NCBI GenBank assembly: GCA_026990385.1
Contig: JALXDL010000100.1
Location: forward strand, 47,547 to 111,546
DNA from: DRKI01 sp011051875
Lineage (GTDB): Bacteria > Desulfobacterota > Desulfobulbia > Desulfobulbales > Desulfobulbaceae
Length of the DNA stretch: 64,000 nt
Direction of reading: 5' to 3'
In this document: in pieces, positions 8,456 to 17,438 of the stretch
How positions within the stretch are numbered: position 1 is the stretch's first letter
Layout of the letters: the number at the start of each line of letters is the position of its first letter
Translations under genes and position numbers: made by a program
Notes under the pieces: generated by a model
Databases searched by the model: none
Seen by the model: only the letters and a program-made list of their open reading frames with translations
Told to the model about the DNA's origin: nothing

Positions 8456-9076
8456 ATGAAGAAAGTGGAACGAGCGCTGATCAGTCTCACCGATAAATCG
8501 GGCATCGAGGATTTTGCCAGGGCCCTCACCGGGCTGGGCGTGGAGATCCTCTCCACGGGCGGCACGGCGAAAAAGATGCGGGACAGTGGTATCCCGGTCA
8601 CCGATGTTTCCGAGTTCACGGGGTTTCCGGAGATGCTCGATGGCAGGGTCAAGACCCTGCATCCCCTGGTCCACGGTGGCATCCTCAACCAGCGCGACAA
8701 CCCCGACCACCAGCAGCAGTGCAGGGAACACGGCATCAGGGATATCGATATCGTTGCGGTCAACCTGTACGCCTTTGAAAAGACCGTGGCCGATCCGAAC
8801 TGCACCCTGGCCGACGCCATCGAGAACATCGATATTGGCGGACCGACCCTGCTCCGCGCCTCGGCCAAGAACTTCCGGGACGTGACCGTGATCGTCGATC
8901 CCGCCGATTACGACCAGGTGCTGGCCGAGATCCGGGAGTCGGGCAACACGACCCTGAAGACCCGTTTCCGCCTCGCAACCAAGGTCTTTGCACTGACCTC
9001 GGCCTATGACACCGCCATTGCCGGGTGGCTGGCCAAAGTGGACATGGACACCAATCCTTACTTTTCCGGAGAATAG
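8456..9076 (+). CDS. purH: IMP cyclohydrolase, free-standing N-terminal half of PurH
   Basis: 206 residues, covering only the MGS-fold IMP cyclohydrolase domain (ALISLTDKSGIEDFARAL, LSTGGTAKKMRDSGIPVTDVSEFTGFPEMLDGRVKTLHP, IDIGGPTLLRASAKNFRDVTV). It closes FAICAR to IMP, the last step of purine synthesis. Bifunctional PurH is about 510-530 residues, so the AICAR formyltransferase half is absent here and should be encoded elsewhere, either separately or replaced by PurP. The stop at 9074-9076 is clean and purN starts 4 bases later, so this is not a frameshift. Split arrangements occur in other Desulfobacterota as I recall. Confidence 0.93.
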   Translation: MKKVERALISLTDKSGIEDFARALTGLGVEILSTGGTAKKMRDSGIPVTDVSEFTGFPEMLDGRVKTLHPLVHGGILNQRDNPDHQQQCREHGIRDIDIVAVNLYAFEKTVADPNCTLADAIENIDIGGPTLLRASAKNFRDVTVIVDPADYDQVLAEIRESGNTTLKTRFRLATKVFALTSAYDTAIAGWLAKVDMDTNPYFSGE

Positions 9077-9079
9077 AGC

Positions 9080-9655
9080 ATGCTGAAGATGGCGGTGCTG
9101 CTCTCGGGCAGCGGCAGGACCCTGGACAACTTTCACCAGCGTATCCGGGAAGGGAGCCTCCGGGCCGAGATCCAGGTCGTTGTCTCCAATGTCGCCGACG
9201 CCCTGGGCCTGGAAAAGGCCAGGCGTTACGGATACCCGGCCTTCCATGCCCCCGGCAACGAGGAGACCAACAGGATCCTGGCCGACTACAGCATCGATCT
9301 CATCGCCCTGGCCGGCTATCTCAAGCTCTATTCGCCCCCGCCATCCCTGGCCCGCTCGGTGCTCAATATCCATCCCTCGCTGATCCCCTCGTTCTGCGGG
9401 CCCGGCTTTTACGGCCACCACGTGCACGAGGCGGTCAAGGCGCGGGGCTGCATGGTCAGCGGCTGCACGGTGCATTTTGCCAACGAGGTCTACGACGAGG
9501 GCCCCATCGTGGTCCAGAAGTGCGTGTCCCTGGAGTATTCTGACACGCCGGACGACATTGCCGACAAGGTCTTTGCCGTTGAATGCGAGGCCTTCCCCGA
9601 GGCCATCAACCGGGTCGACGAGCTGGGCGTCGATTTCTTCTGGAACAGGGTGTAA
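9080..9655 (+). CDS. purN: Phosphoribosylglycinamide formyltransferase, folate-dependent
   Basis: 191 residues. PurN transfers the formyl group of 10-formyl-THF to GAR. Catalytic residues are visible as N and H in LNIHPSLIPSF and D in VYDEGPIVVQ. Two segments differ from the E. coli pattern: the N-terminal loop is SGSGRTLDN rather than SGNGSNLQ, and the region after the catalytic His reads CGPGFYGHHVHEAV rather than RGLHTHRQAL. This marks a divergent PurN subgroup rather than a defect. It sits 4 bases after purH and 6 before pyrR, so all three are probably co-transcribed. 10-formyl-THF would come from the fhs product. Confidence 0.93.
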   Translation: MLKMAVLLSGSGRTLDNFHQRIREGSLRAEIQVVVSNVADALGLEKARRYGYPAFHAPGNEETNRILADYSIDLIALAGYLKLYSPPPSLARSVLNIHPSLIPSFCGPGFYGHHVHEAVKARGCMVSGCTVHFANEVYDEGPIVVQKCVSLEYSDTPDDIADKVFAVECEAFPEAINRVDELGVDFFWNRV

Positions 9656-9661
9656 GCCGCC

Positions 9662-10207
9662 ATGACACAGCAGATCATAATGACAGGCGCGGATATCGAC
9701 CGCAGTCTTGACCGCATCAGTCTCGAGATCCTGGAACGGAACCACGGCATCGATGAGCTGGCCATCATCGGCATTCATACCGGCGGTGTCTTCCTGGCCG
9801 AGCGGATCCACCGCAAGATCGAGCTCAGGGAACAGTGCGAGCTGCCGGCAGGCCATCTTGATATCACCCTCTACCGCGACGACTGGAGCCTGATCTCCCA
9901 GAACCCCATTGTCCGGAAGACGGATATCGATTTCCTGGTCGAAGACCGGCGCATCGTGCTGGTGGATGACGTGATCTTCACCGGCCGCACCATCCGGGCT
10001 GCCATGGACGCGATCATGGACTATGGCCGGCCCAGGTGCATTCAACTGGCCGTGCTTGTCGACCGGGGCGGCCGTGAGCTGCCGATCCAGCCCGATTATG
10101 TCGGCATGACGGTACGCACCGCGCCCGGGCAGCGGGTGGATGTGCTGCTGCGGGAAAAGGGGGACCGGGAAGAGGTCATACTTTATGACAACGAATCGGT
10201 TGCCTAG
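9662..10207 (+). CDS. pyrR: PyrR-family bifunctional regulator/uracil phosphoribosyltransferase
   Basis: 181 residues. The PRPP-binding loop is RIVLVDDVIFTGRTIRAAMDA, and DITLYRDDW and PIVRKTDIDFLVEDR are diagnostic of PyrR rather than hypoxanthine phosphoribosyltransferase. PyrR in Gram-positives binds pyr mRNA as an attenuation protein and has weak UPRT activity; in Proteobacteria its regulatory role is less certain. No pyrimidine gene is next to it and no PyrR-type antiterminator was seen here. Its place behind purH-purN suggests a nucleotide-metabolism operon. Confidence 0.9.
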   Translation: MTQQIIMTGADIDRSLDRISLEILERNHGIDELAIIGIHTGGVFLAERIHRKIELREQCELPAGHLDITLYRDDWSLISQNPIVRKTDIDFLVEDRRIVLVDDVIFTGRTIRAAMDAIMDYGRPRCIQLAVLVDRGGRELPIQPDYVGMTVRTAPGQRVDVLLREKGDREEVILYDNESVA

Positions 10208-10294
10208 CAGGGTCGGATTTGTGAACAACGGCCGGAGACGATCCCGGAGAATCCTTCGGGCCGTGATGGATACCTGCGGGGGCTGAACAGGGTG

Positions 10295-11758
10295 ATGGGT
10301 GAGCGTTCCCGTACACAGGGCAAACCGCCGGACCTGGAGGCGATCTGCCGTCGCGTCCGCGAAAAGTCAAAGAGTTACGACCGCTATAACTTCAGCAGCA
10401 AGTACAATGACTTCCTGAAGGCCTTCTTTGATCTCGCCCAGGAGTACGATTCGCTGGAGGACTTCTACCGCATCTGTGTCGCCGTGCCCCTGGAGATCAC
10501 CGGTGTGGCCAGCAGGCTGTATCTCTGCCAGGACAGTCACTGCCTGCAGCTTGTCTGCGACTCGGAACGCGGCGTGCTGCCCGAGCCGGAACCCGCGCCC
10601 GAGCACGTCTACATGGATTACTCTCCCTACGAGATAGAGAATTCCTACGTCATCCCCGTCTACAGCAAGCAGCCGCCGGTGGAGTGCCGCGAGGAGGAGC
10701 CGGAAAGCGGCGGGGACGAAGCCAGCGGTTTCTGGTGCGGTCTCAAGGGCGGCTGTGGCCGTCACCGGATCCTGGGCATGTTCGAGGTCATGCCGCTCGA
10801 TTCCCTGTCCGAGGCAGACCGGTTCTTTTACGGCAAGTATACCAACAGGATCGGCTACAATCTCGACAATCGCCGGATCGCGCTCCAGAATATCGACCAT
10901 CTCAAGTTCATCAACACCCTGGTCATGGATATCGAGCACAATGTCATTGTGCCCAACATGTACTTCCGGCATCTCTTCAACAAGCTCAGAAAAAAGATTC
11001 TCAAGCTGGAGGAATTGAACAAGGAGATCAGGGAGATGGCCGCCAAAAGCTGCAAGGATCGGGATTGCGGCCACTGCCTGCACCGTTGCGAGTCCCTGGA
11101 ACAGGACCTGCTGCGCTACCACGGGGAACTGGTCAAGCACCATGCCAACATGAGCCTGTTCCTGGAGAGCCTGTTTCGGCGGGAACATTTCCAGCGCGGC
11201 CACCTTGTCCTGCATCCCAGGCGCTGTTACGTGGAAAAAGAGGTGATTCTGCCCCAGCTTGAGCACTACGCCAGCCGTCTGCGGGCCGCCGGCATCACCA
11301 TCGAGCATCCGGAGAACATGCTGGGTGACGAATTCCAGATCCTGGTCGACGTTGGCCTGCTCGCCCAGGTCTATGCCAATCTGTTTTCCAATGCCGCCAA
11401 GTACACCAGGGAGATCATCGATCACCAGGGACGGCCGCGCAAGGCCATGGCCTATGGCTGCCGGTTCGTGGAGGATTACCCCAAGCCCGGCCGGATCGGG
11501 ATCAAGTTCAATGTCTTCACCACTGGACCGCACTATACCCCGGAAGAGGGCAACCGGCTCTTTCGCGAGGGCAGGCGGGGCGCTGACGCCGACGGTGTGC
11601 CCGGCACGGGACACGGCCTCTCCTTTATCCGCCATGTCATTGAGATGCATGGGGGCACCGTGGGCTATGAACCAACGCCGGAGGGCAATAATTTTTACTT
11701 CATCCTGCCTGCACCGCCACCCGAACTCCTTCCAGAACTGGCGGAGAGCGAATCGTAA
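10295..11758 (+). CDS. Sensor histidine kinase with cysteine-rich insert, cytoplasmic
   Basis: 487 residues from the ATG at 10295; a GTG directly before it is an alternative start. No membrane segment is visible. The N-terminal 200 residues look GAF-like (FYRICVAVPLEITGVASRLYLCQ, then a C-x5-C pair in FWCGLKGGCG). The H-box is divergent: H215 in DIEHNVIVPNM, keeping His and the Pro five residues on. It is followed by a cysteine cluster C-x4-C-x2-C-x3-C (SCKDRDCGHCLHRC), then the ATPase domain with N-box NLFSNAAKYT and G-box GTGHGLSFIRHVIEMHGG. The cysteines suggest metal or redox sensing (inference). No response regulator is adjacent. It lies just before the polysaccharide locus. Confidence 0.85.
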   Translation: MGERSRTQGKPPDLEAICRRVREKSKSYDRYNFSSKYNDFLKAFFDLAQEYDSLEDFYRICVAVPLEITGVASRLYLCQDSHCLQLVCDSERGVLPEPEPAPEHVYMDYSPYEIENSYVIPVYSKQPPVECREEEPESGGDEASGFWCGLKGGCGRHRILGMFEVMPLDSLSEADRFFYGKYTNRIGYNLDNRRIALQNIDHLKFINTLVMDIEHNVIVPNMYFRHLFNKLRKKILKLEELNKEIREMAAKSCKDRDCGHCLHRCESLEQDLLRYHGELVKHHANMSLFLESLFRREHFQRGHLVLHPRRCYVEKEVILPQLEHYASRLRAAGITIEHPENMLGDEFQILVDVGLLAQVYANLFSNAAKYTREIIDHQGRPRKAMAYGCRFVEDYPKPGRIGIKFNVFTTGPHYTPEEGNRLFREGRRGADADGVPGTGHGLSFIRHVIEMHGGTVGYEPTPEGNNFYFILPAPPPELLPELAESES

Positions 11759-11854
11759 TCCCGCTGTCGCCTGTTTCCATCCGTCCATGTGTGTCACCGC
11801 AAAGAGAATCGAGCTGTGGGCAGCCGGTCGCTGCCCTGGTATACGGGGTATTCC

Positions 11855-12955
11855 ATGAACCATAATCAGCCTCCGCTCATCGTCCACAGTGACTGGTCCC
11901 GCGCCTGGGGAGGACAGGAGATCCGGACCCTGACCGAGCTGCGCGAGATGCGGCGCCTCGGCTGCCGGACCGGTCTCCTTGTTCCCCGCGACTCGGAACT
12001 GGCACGGCGGGGGGCCGGGGAAGGCATTGCCGTCTATCCGGTGGAATTCAGGTCCAAGTTTCACCTGCCGTCGTGGAAGGAACTGTTTGCTATCATCCGC
12101 CGCATCAGGCCGGCAGTGCTCAATACCCATTCCTCCGAGGATTCATGGATGGCCGGCTGCGCAGCCAGGCTGTGCGGCGTTCCCCTGGTGGCCAGAACCC
12201 GCCATGTCCTTGCGCCCATCTCCTCGTCGCTGAGTTACAACCTCTTTCCGCAGGTGATCTTTGCCTGCAGCCGCGCCATCCGAGACCAGTTGGTCGAGCA
12301 GGGGGTTGCCGCGGAAAAGATCGTGGTCCAGCCCACCGGCATCGACGAGGAACGGTTCCGTTACTCAGAGACAGACCGCCGGGAGATCCGGCGCCGGTAC
12401 GGCATCGGCGAAACAGACATCCTGGTGGGCAATGTCGCCTTTCTCCGGCACTACAAGGGACACTCCTTCATCATCAGGACCGCGGCCGGGATGCCGGAGA
12501 GGTTCAGGTTCATGGTTGTCGGCGGTGGCCGCGACCAACCCCTGCTGGAGCAGGAGATCCGCGATGCCGGGGTGGCGGACCGTTTCATCATCACCGGCCA
12601 CCAGGAGGAGCCGGAACGGTTCTTCTCTGCCTTTGATATCATCTTTTTCGCCTCCTACGAGGCCGAGGGAATTTCCCAGTCCTTTATCCAGGGCCTGCTC
12701 TACGGTCTGCCGCTCCTGGTCTGCCGCATCCCCTCTCTGCTCGAGCCCCTGGACTATGTGCACAACTACGAGTTGATAGAATATGATGATCTCAAGGCAA
12801 GCCGGCGCGGCCTCCATCTTCTCGCCGGCCGCCTGCAGAGGGATCCGCGCCGGGTGGAGGAGCAGCGGCGGGCCATAGCGGCACAGTATGGCCTGCGCAG
12901 GATGGTCCAGACCATTGTCCGGGTCTACCGCGAACATGGCGTGCTCATGGAATGA
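11855..12955 (+). CDS. Glycosyltransferase family 4
   Basis: 366 residues from the ATG at 11855, preceded by GGGG; an upstream GTG/ATG extension is not protein-like. GT-B fold of the GT4 type: the N-terminal donor-acceptor loop is WSRAWGGQEIRTLTELREM, the linker region has VVQPTGIDEERFRY, the nucleotide-sugar half begins GNVAFLRHYKGHSFII, and the E-x7-E-like motif is ASYEAEGISQSFIQGLLYGLPLLV. These enzymes transfer a sugar from an NDP-sugar with retention of configuration. Substrate unknown. It ends just before the promoter of the exopolysaccharide operon and is probably transcribed separately. Confidence 0.88.
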   Translation: MNHNQPPLIVHSDWSRAWGGQEIRTLTELREMRRLGCRTGLLVPRDSELARRGAGEGIAVYPVEFRSKFHLPSWKELFAIIRRIRPAVLNTHSSEDSWMAGCAARLCGVPLVARTRHVLAPISSSLSYNLFPQVIFACSRAIRDQLVEQGVAAEKIVVQPTGIDEERFRYSETDRREIRRRYGIGETDILVGNVAFLRHYKGHSFIIRTAAGMPERFRFMVVGGGRDQPLLEQEIRDAGVADRFIITGHQEEPERFFSAFDIIFFASYEAEGISQSFIQGLLYGLPLLVCRIPSLLEPLDYVHNYELIEYDDLKASRRGLHLLAGRLQRDPRRVEEQRRAIAAQYGLRRMVQTIVRVYREHGVLME

Positions 12956-13002
12956 ACCGGCCCTGTAATTGGTTCCGCTCCGGCAATAACGAATATTTCC
13001 GC

Positions 13003-13030
13003 TTGACTCGGCAGGCCTGTCTGCTACAAT
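13003..13030 (+). promoter_or_regulatory. Sigma70 promoter of the exopolysaccharide operon
   Basis: TTGACT (13003-13008), 16-base spacer, TACAAT (13025-13030). Transcription would begin near 13037, giving an approximately 80-base leader before the ATG at 13117, with a strong AAGGAGGT ribosome site at 13105-13112. Confidence 0.6.
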
Positions 13031-13116
13031 TAACAGAAAATGGAGACGCTGGGCATCCATCGCGGGGATGGATTATGTCGGCAGCTACTTGAGAGAACAA
13101 GGTGAAGGAGGTCCTG

Positions 13117-13854
13117 ATGAAATCAAAAATTCTTCTGCGTATCTGTCTGGCAGCCATGTTTGCCGTTGGTTCCGCCGGTGTTGCAGCCGCTGCTCCCGGT
13201 GGCAGCATTGCCCAGGGCAACATCTCCGTGTACGATGGTGGCCGGATCGTCAGCAAGCTGACCGGGAAGAATCCGGTCATGGAAGGCTCGCTGCTGGTCT
13301 GTGACGGAAAGTGCATGGTCAGCTCCAATGGTATCTCCATCATGGCCGAAGACCAGGCGGCATTTGCGGTCAAGAACGAGACTGGACGGTTCGATCTCCT
13401 GGTCCGCAAAGGTCATGTCGAGTTCACCATTACCGACAATTCCCGCAAAATTGCCTTTTTTACCCCGGATGGCGCCTACAGCGAGGCCGAGGTGATCTTC
13501 AACGCCTCCACTGATCCGGTGGTCCGGGGCTACATGGATGTGACCGACAAGGGTACCGAGCTTGGCGTGCGCGAAGGAAAGATGGTCTTCTCCACTGCTG
13601 ATGGTGCCAAAATGGTGGACGCCAGCAACAAGATCCTGCTTGCCATGGCGGAGGTTCCGGCAGGTGCGGGAGCGGCCGGCGCTGCAGCGGGCGGCGGCTC
13701 CACCCTTGCAGGCATCACCACTGGCGCAGTGGTGGCCGGTGTCGCTACCGTGGGCGTGGCAACAGCCATGATTGTTTCCAGCAACAACGATGATAACAAC
13801 GATCAGGCTGCGGCCGGCGCCACCCCGCCCACGAGTGCCAGCCCCAACCAGTAA
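13117..13854 (+). CDS. Secreted FecR-like protein of the exopolysaccharide locus
   Basis: 245 residues from the ATG at 13117, chosen for the AGGAGG five bases upstream. Signal peptide at 1-28 (ICLAAMFAVGSAGVAAAA). The middle 130 residues are short beta strands with turn glycines (VYDGGRIVSKLTGKNPVMEGS, LLVRKGHVEFTITDN), resembling the FecR beta-helical domain. The C-terminus holds a Gly/Ala-rich hydrophobic segment (about 185-225), then an Asn/Asp/Pro tail. FecR-like secreted proteins commonly head exopolysaccharide or exosortase loci; the role here is not established. Family assignment is by pattern only. Confidence 0.65.
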   Translation: MKSKILLRICLAAMFAVGSAGVAAAAPGGSIAQGNISVYDGGRIVSKLTGKNPVMEGSLLVCDGKCMVSSNGISIMAEDQAAFAVKNETGRFDLLVRKGHVEFTITDNSRKIAFFTPDGAYSEAEVIFNASTDPVVRGYMDVTDKGTELGVREGKMVFSTADGAKMVDASNKILLAMAEVPAGAGAAGAAAGGGSTLAGITTGAVVAGVATVGVATAMIVSSNNDDNNDQAAAGATPPTSASPNQ

Positions 13855-13880
13855 TTTCTTGTTTTTGTACGGTTGTATCC

Positions 13881-13913
13881 GACAGGGTTGCCGATGTGAT
13901 CGGTAACCCTGTC
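13881..13913 (+). terminator. Perfect 15-bp hairpin between the FecR-like gene and wza
   Basis: Arms GACAGGGTTGCCGAT and ATCGGTAACCCTGTC pair along all 15 positions (one G-U) around a GTG loop. It is followed by TTGCGTC, not a T-tract. It may attenuate the operon or stabilise the upstream message, which would make the first gene more abundant than those that follow. Confidence 0.55.
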
Positions 13914-13988
13914 TTGCGTCATGGCCTGGAGCCAATCCTTTGTGAACTAGCGGGCCAGGACCAACCCTCTGAACAGCAGGCGCGCATC

Positions 13989-15020
13989 ATGCCGTATCAA
14001 AAGTCGTTTTTTCTTTACCTTGTCCTGGCTCTCTCTGTGGTATTTCTCGCGGGATGTGCTTCTGAAAAGTTCAAGACCACCACGGATCTGTCTGAATTTC
14101 AGCAGCATTACGAAAAGATGGCGCGCGAGAAGGCCAAGAGCAATGCCCTGGATCAACAGATCTTTACCAATGCGGCGGCAGCGCCGGATGCAGGCGACTA
14201 CCTTCTCGGACCGGGCGATCTGATCACGGTAACGGTCTTCGAGACATCCGATCTCAATACCGAGGTTCGGGTCAGCTCCCGGGGCACGGTCAGCCTGCCC
14301 ATGCTCGGCAATGTGGATGTCTATGACCTGACCGCGGCCGAGGCAGAGAAGAAGATAGAGGATCTGCTCCGCAAGGACTATCTGCGTGATCCGCACGTCA
14401 CCGTCTTTATCAAGGAACATGTTAGCAAACAGATCACCCTGGTGGGCGAGGTCAAGAATCCCGGCACATATGATTATGTCGCGCGGCGCAGTCTCCTCGA
14501 TGTCCTGGCCATTGCCGACGGTCTTACCGAAGATGCAGGTTCCTACGCCTACATTACCAGGACCAACAAGCGAACCAACCAGCGACAGACCTACCGTGTT
14601 GACCTGGAGGAGCTTATCAGCAAGGGGAACATGAAGGTCAACATGCCCATTCTGGGGGGCGATGTGATCTTTGTCCCCGAGGCCGGGCACTGTTTTGTTG
14701 ACGGCGCTGTGCGCAAGCCGGGTATCTATCCGATAAAAAGCAATATGACCATCACCGAGGCCATTGCCCTGGCCGGTGGACTCCGGAGCTATGCCGACGA
14801 CGATCAGATCAAGCTCATCCGCCTGAAGGAAGACGGCAGCCGCGATGTGGTCAGTATCAGCTACAGTGAACTCCAGTCCGGCAAGATAACCAATCTGCTG
14901 CTTCAGGACCGCGACGTTATCTATGCCGAGTCCAGCGGCCTGGGGCTCTTCTCTTCGGGCAGCGGCTTCTCCATTGGCTTCATGGGGACCGGGGTCAACT
15001 ACCATGCCCCGACCCAGTGA
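13989..15020 (+). CDS. wza: Outer-membrane polysaccharide export lipoprotein (Wza-like)
   Basis: 343 residues from the ATG at 13989. Lipoprotein signal ending in the lipobox LAGC (about residues 19-22). The polysaccharide-export domain follows (YLLGPGDLITVTVFETSDLNTEVRVSSRGTVSLPMLGNVDV), then SLBB repeats (QITLVGEVKNPGTYDYVARRSLLDVLAIADGLTEDAG; CFVDGAVRKPGIYPIKSNMTITEAIALAGGL). It forms the outer-membrane channel for polymer export, working with the Wzc-type kinase at 17.4 kb. The C-terminus is rich in Ser/Gly. The gene opens after the hairpin at 13881-13913. Confidence 0.93.
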   Translation: MPYQKSFFLYLVLALSVVFLAGCASEKFKTTTDLSEFQQHYEKMAREKAKSNALDQQIFTNAAAAPDAGDYLLGPGDLITVTVFETSDLNTEVRVSSRGTVSLPMLGNVDVYDLTAAEAEKKIEDLLRKDYLRDPHVTVFIKEHVSKQITLVGEVKNPGTYDYVARRSLLDVLAIADGLTEDAGSYAYITRTNKRTNQRQTYRVDLEELISKGNMKVNMPILGGDVIFVPEAGHCFVDGAVRKPGIYPIKSNMTITEAIALAGGLRSYADDDQIKLIRLKEDGSRDVVSISYSELQSGKITNLLLQDRDVIYAESSGLGLFSSGSGFSIGFMGTGVNYHAPTQ

Positions 15021-15095
15021 ACCTGGTCATATCGCCGCTGTCAATACTATTCCATACTACCGATACCCACTCTACCCGCCAAGCGCAGAGAAATC

Positions 15096-16553
15096 TTGTC
15101 CCGCCGCAAGACCAGAGCACTACGGCTTGAAAAACATGCACAGTATTTCGTGCTGTTCGTGCTTGCATCCATCCCCCTGCTTTTCGGCGCTGCCCATCCT
15201 TTTGTGCAGGGGATATACACCGCCCTTCTGCTTGTCGGCTGCGGAGGATGGCTGCTCTTGAATTTTCCGGCCCTGGGATTGGCGCAACCCGGTCTTGTCT
15301 GGCTTGTTCCCCCCTTGCTGATCATTCTCTATGCTGTTTTGCTCTCCCTGCCGCTTCCCCTCTCCCTGGTCGCTGTTCTGTCGCCCCACAGGGCCGGCGC
15401 CATAGCACGGGTCAATGAACTGGCCGGGACCGATTATCATTGGATATCCCTTGGCTTTTCGCAGCAGGTTGCCCTCAAGGAGGGTATCTACTATTTCTCC
15501 ATTCTTGTCTATTTCCTCTGTCTCGAGATCCTCTTGCCGCGAGACCGAAGATTTTATGATCGTCTGCTCCGCGTGATGATTGTCGTTGGCGTCATTGAGG
15601 CGCTCTATGGTCTGCTGCAGGTTGTTTCTCCGTCCCTGGGAGTCCTGTGGCTGAAAAATGCATACAAGTCCGCCTGCGGTACCATTATTTACAAGAACCA
15701 GTTTGCCGCTTTTCTCAACCTCTGCTGGCCCGTCGCCCTTGCCGTCGGTCTAGGCTTTTACAGCAGGCGGCTGGCGGAGATGGCCAGAAGAGTGCGGAAA
15801 TACAAACATCACAAACGGAAATTCCTGAAAAAGAAACTGGCGGCAAAAAATGACCAGGCCCCTCTTTACTGGTTTGCGACCGCACTTATCATGCTGGCGG
15901 TCCTTTTTTCCCTTTCCAGGGCCGGTGTGCTCAGTATGTTATTCATATGGTTGCTTATTTTTGCGTTGCTCTCTTTTTCCCGGAAAAGTAAAATCTTTCT
16001 TTTTGCCTCGATTCTTCTGCTTATTCTCGTTTTTGGCTCCATACTGGGTTTTGATACCATAGTCCGGCGCTTTGCCCTGCTCGATGTGACAGGCATGGCA
16101 CGGATCAGGCTGTGGCTAGCCTCGCTTGCCATTGCCAGGGATTTTCCCCGGACAGGCACCGGACTGGAGTCATACAGGGTACTTTCTCCTGTATATCTTG
16201 AACATTTTCCTGATACGGTGCTTTATGACAGGGCTCATAACGAGTATATCGAACTGGTCATCGAGCTTGGCCTTCCAGTGGCGACAGGGCTCTTTCTCTG
16301 GATTATGGCCCTGATGATACGGTCTGTGCGCCGGTTATGGAAGATCCGGCGGCTTCCCTTTCATATGATCAGAAGATCTACCCTGGTGGGCATCACTTCC
16401 CTGGCCGCGATAACAGGTTTCTTGCTTCACGGAGCAGTCGATTTTGCCTGGCGTCTGCCGGCAAATCTTCTCTATTGCACGACACTTGCTGCTTTTGTCT
16501 CCTATGCGTTGCGGGTTCCTGAACCCGCCCCAGGGACCGGTACTGACAGATGA
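15096..16553 (+). CDS. O-antigen ligase/polymerase-family membrane protein
   Basis: 485 residues with about a dozen membrane segments, from a TTG start at 15096 that is placed by the first membrane segment starting near residue 15. The large periplasmic loop and the motif YDRAHNEYIELVIELGLP (about 375-395) are those of the Wzy_C/O-antigen ligase family. A basic cytoplasmic loop, KYKHHKRKFLKKKLAAK, lies near the middle. In this position, between wza and the Wzc-type kinase, it most likely polymerises repeat units or ligates the polymer. A second, unrelated Wzy lies at 29.1 kb, so the division of labour is unclear. Confidence 0.85.
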   Translation: MSRRKTRALRLEKHAQYFVLFVLASIPLLFGAAHPFVQGIYTALLLVGCGGWLLLNFPALGLAQPGLVWLVPPLLIILYAVLLSLPLPLSLVAVLSPHRAGAIARVNELAGTDYHWISLGFSQQVALKEGIYYFSILVYFLCLEILLPRDRRFYDRLLRVMIVVGVIEALYGLLQVVSPSLGVLWLKNAYKSACGTIIYKNQFAAFLNLCWPVALAVGLGFYSRRLAEMARRVRKYKHHKRKFLKKKLAAKNDQAPLYWFATALIMLAVLFSLSRAGVLSMLFIWLLIFALLSFSRKSKIFLFASILLLILVFGSILGFDTIVRRFALLDVTGMARIRLWLASLAIARDFPRTGTGLESYRVLSPVYLEHFPDTVLYDRAHNEYIELVIELGLPVATGLFLWIMALMIRSVRRLWKIRRLPFHMIRRSTLVGITSLAAITGFLLHGAVDFAWRLPANLLYCTTLAAFVSYALRVPEPAPGTGTDR

Positions 16554-17287
16554 ACCAGCCACTGACCGGATTTACGGACATCCACTGTCATATGCTGCCG
16601 GCATGTGATGACGGGCCGGCTGATCTGGATGAAAGTCTGAAAATGGCATGTTGCTACGCTGAGGCCGGTGTACGGGAAGTTATCGCCACACCACACCATA
16701 TACCCGGCACAGCCTGGGCTCTTCCTGCAGAACAGGTTCGGGCGAAGGTCGAGATACTGCGTCAGGCGGTGAAGAAAAGGGGCCTTGACCTGACGATTCA
16801 CAGTGGCATGGAGATAGCGCTGCACAAGAATATTGAACGTGGCCTCGACAGTGGAACCTTGCTGTCCCTGGCAGAGAGTGACTATTATTTGCTGGAGCCT
16901 GATTTTCACGGGCTGTCCAATGATATTTTCGATGCGATCCACCTTTTTCAAACCCGACATAAGAAGGTTGTCCTTGCCCATCCCGAACGGGTCCGAATTT
17001 TCCAGAACTGCCCGGAAAAACTGGTGAAACTGGTGCGGCAGGACCTTGTGCAGGTCCAGGTGAACATGGGCAGTCTGCTTGGCAGATTTGGTAATGATGC
17101 CAGGAAGACTGCCCTGTTGCTTCATCGGAACAATTCCATCCACTACCTGGCGTCCGATGCGCATGGTGCCGAGCGGCGCAGGCCGCCAACTCCTGCCCTG
17201 TGGGCAAAACTTGGCAAGGCAGTGGGTGAACGTCTGGAAACATATTGCATCACACATCCAAACCAGTTAGTGAATCCGCCAGGATAA
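16550..17287 (+). CDS. PHP-family protein-tyrosine phosphatase (CpsB/CapC/YwqE type)
   Basis: 245 residues; the ATG overlaps the previous stop (ATGA). PHP motifs: TDIHCHMLPACDDGPADLDE, TPHHIPG, HSGMEIALH, VVLAHPERVRIFQ, YLASDAHGAERRRP. These supply the His/Asp ligands of the metal centre. This class removes phosphate from the tyrosine tail of the cognate BY-kinase, which is the next gene downstream. Cytoplasmic. Confidence 0.92.
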   Translation: MNQPLTGFTDIHCHMLPACDDGPADLDESLKMACCYAEAGVREVIATPHHIPGTAWALPAEQVRAKVEILRQAVKKRGLDLTIHSGMEIALHKNIERGLDSGTLLSLAESDYYLLEPDFHGLSNDIFDAIHLFQTRHKKVVLAHPERVRIFQNCPEKLVKLVRQDLVQVQVNMGSLLGRFGNDARKTALLLHRNNSIHYLASDAHGAERRRPPTPALWAKLGKAVGERLETYCITHPNQLVNPPG

Positions 17288-17438
17288 AGAAATTCTCAAA
17301 ACTGTAAGTTGGCACAGGTGCCCCGTATCTGTGCAGGCGTACCGGTTCGCTGTCGGCCCGCCATGCGGACCGGCACGACAGAGCAGAGACGGAGTGCCAG
17401 TGCCAACTTGCGATAATTCTCCAGGAAATCGAGCAGCA

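Noticed and set aside
8435..10228. A 597-codon minus-strand frame opposite purH-purN-pyrR
   Set aside because: All three genes beneath it have clear motifs; the frame is a compositional shadow.
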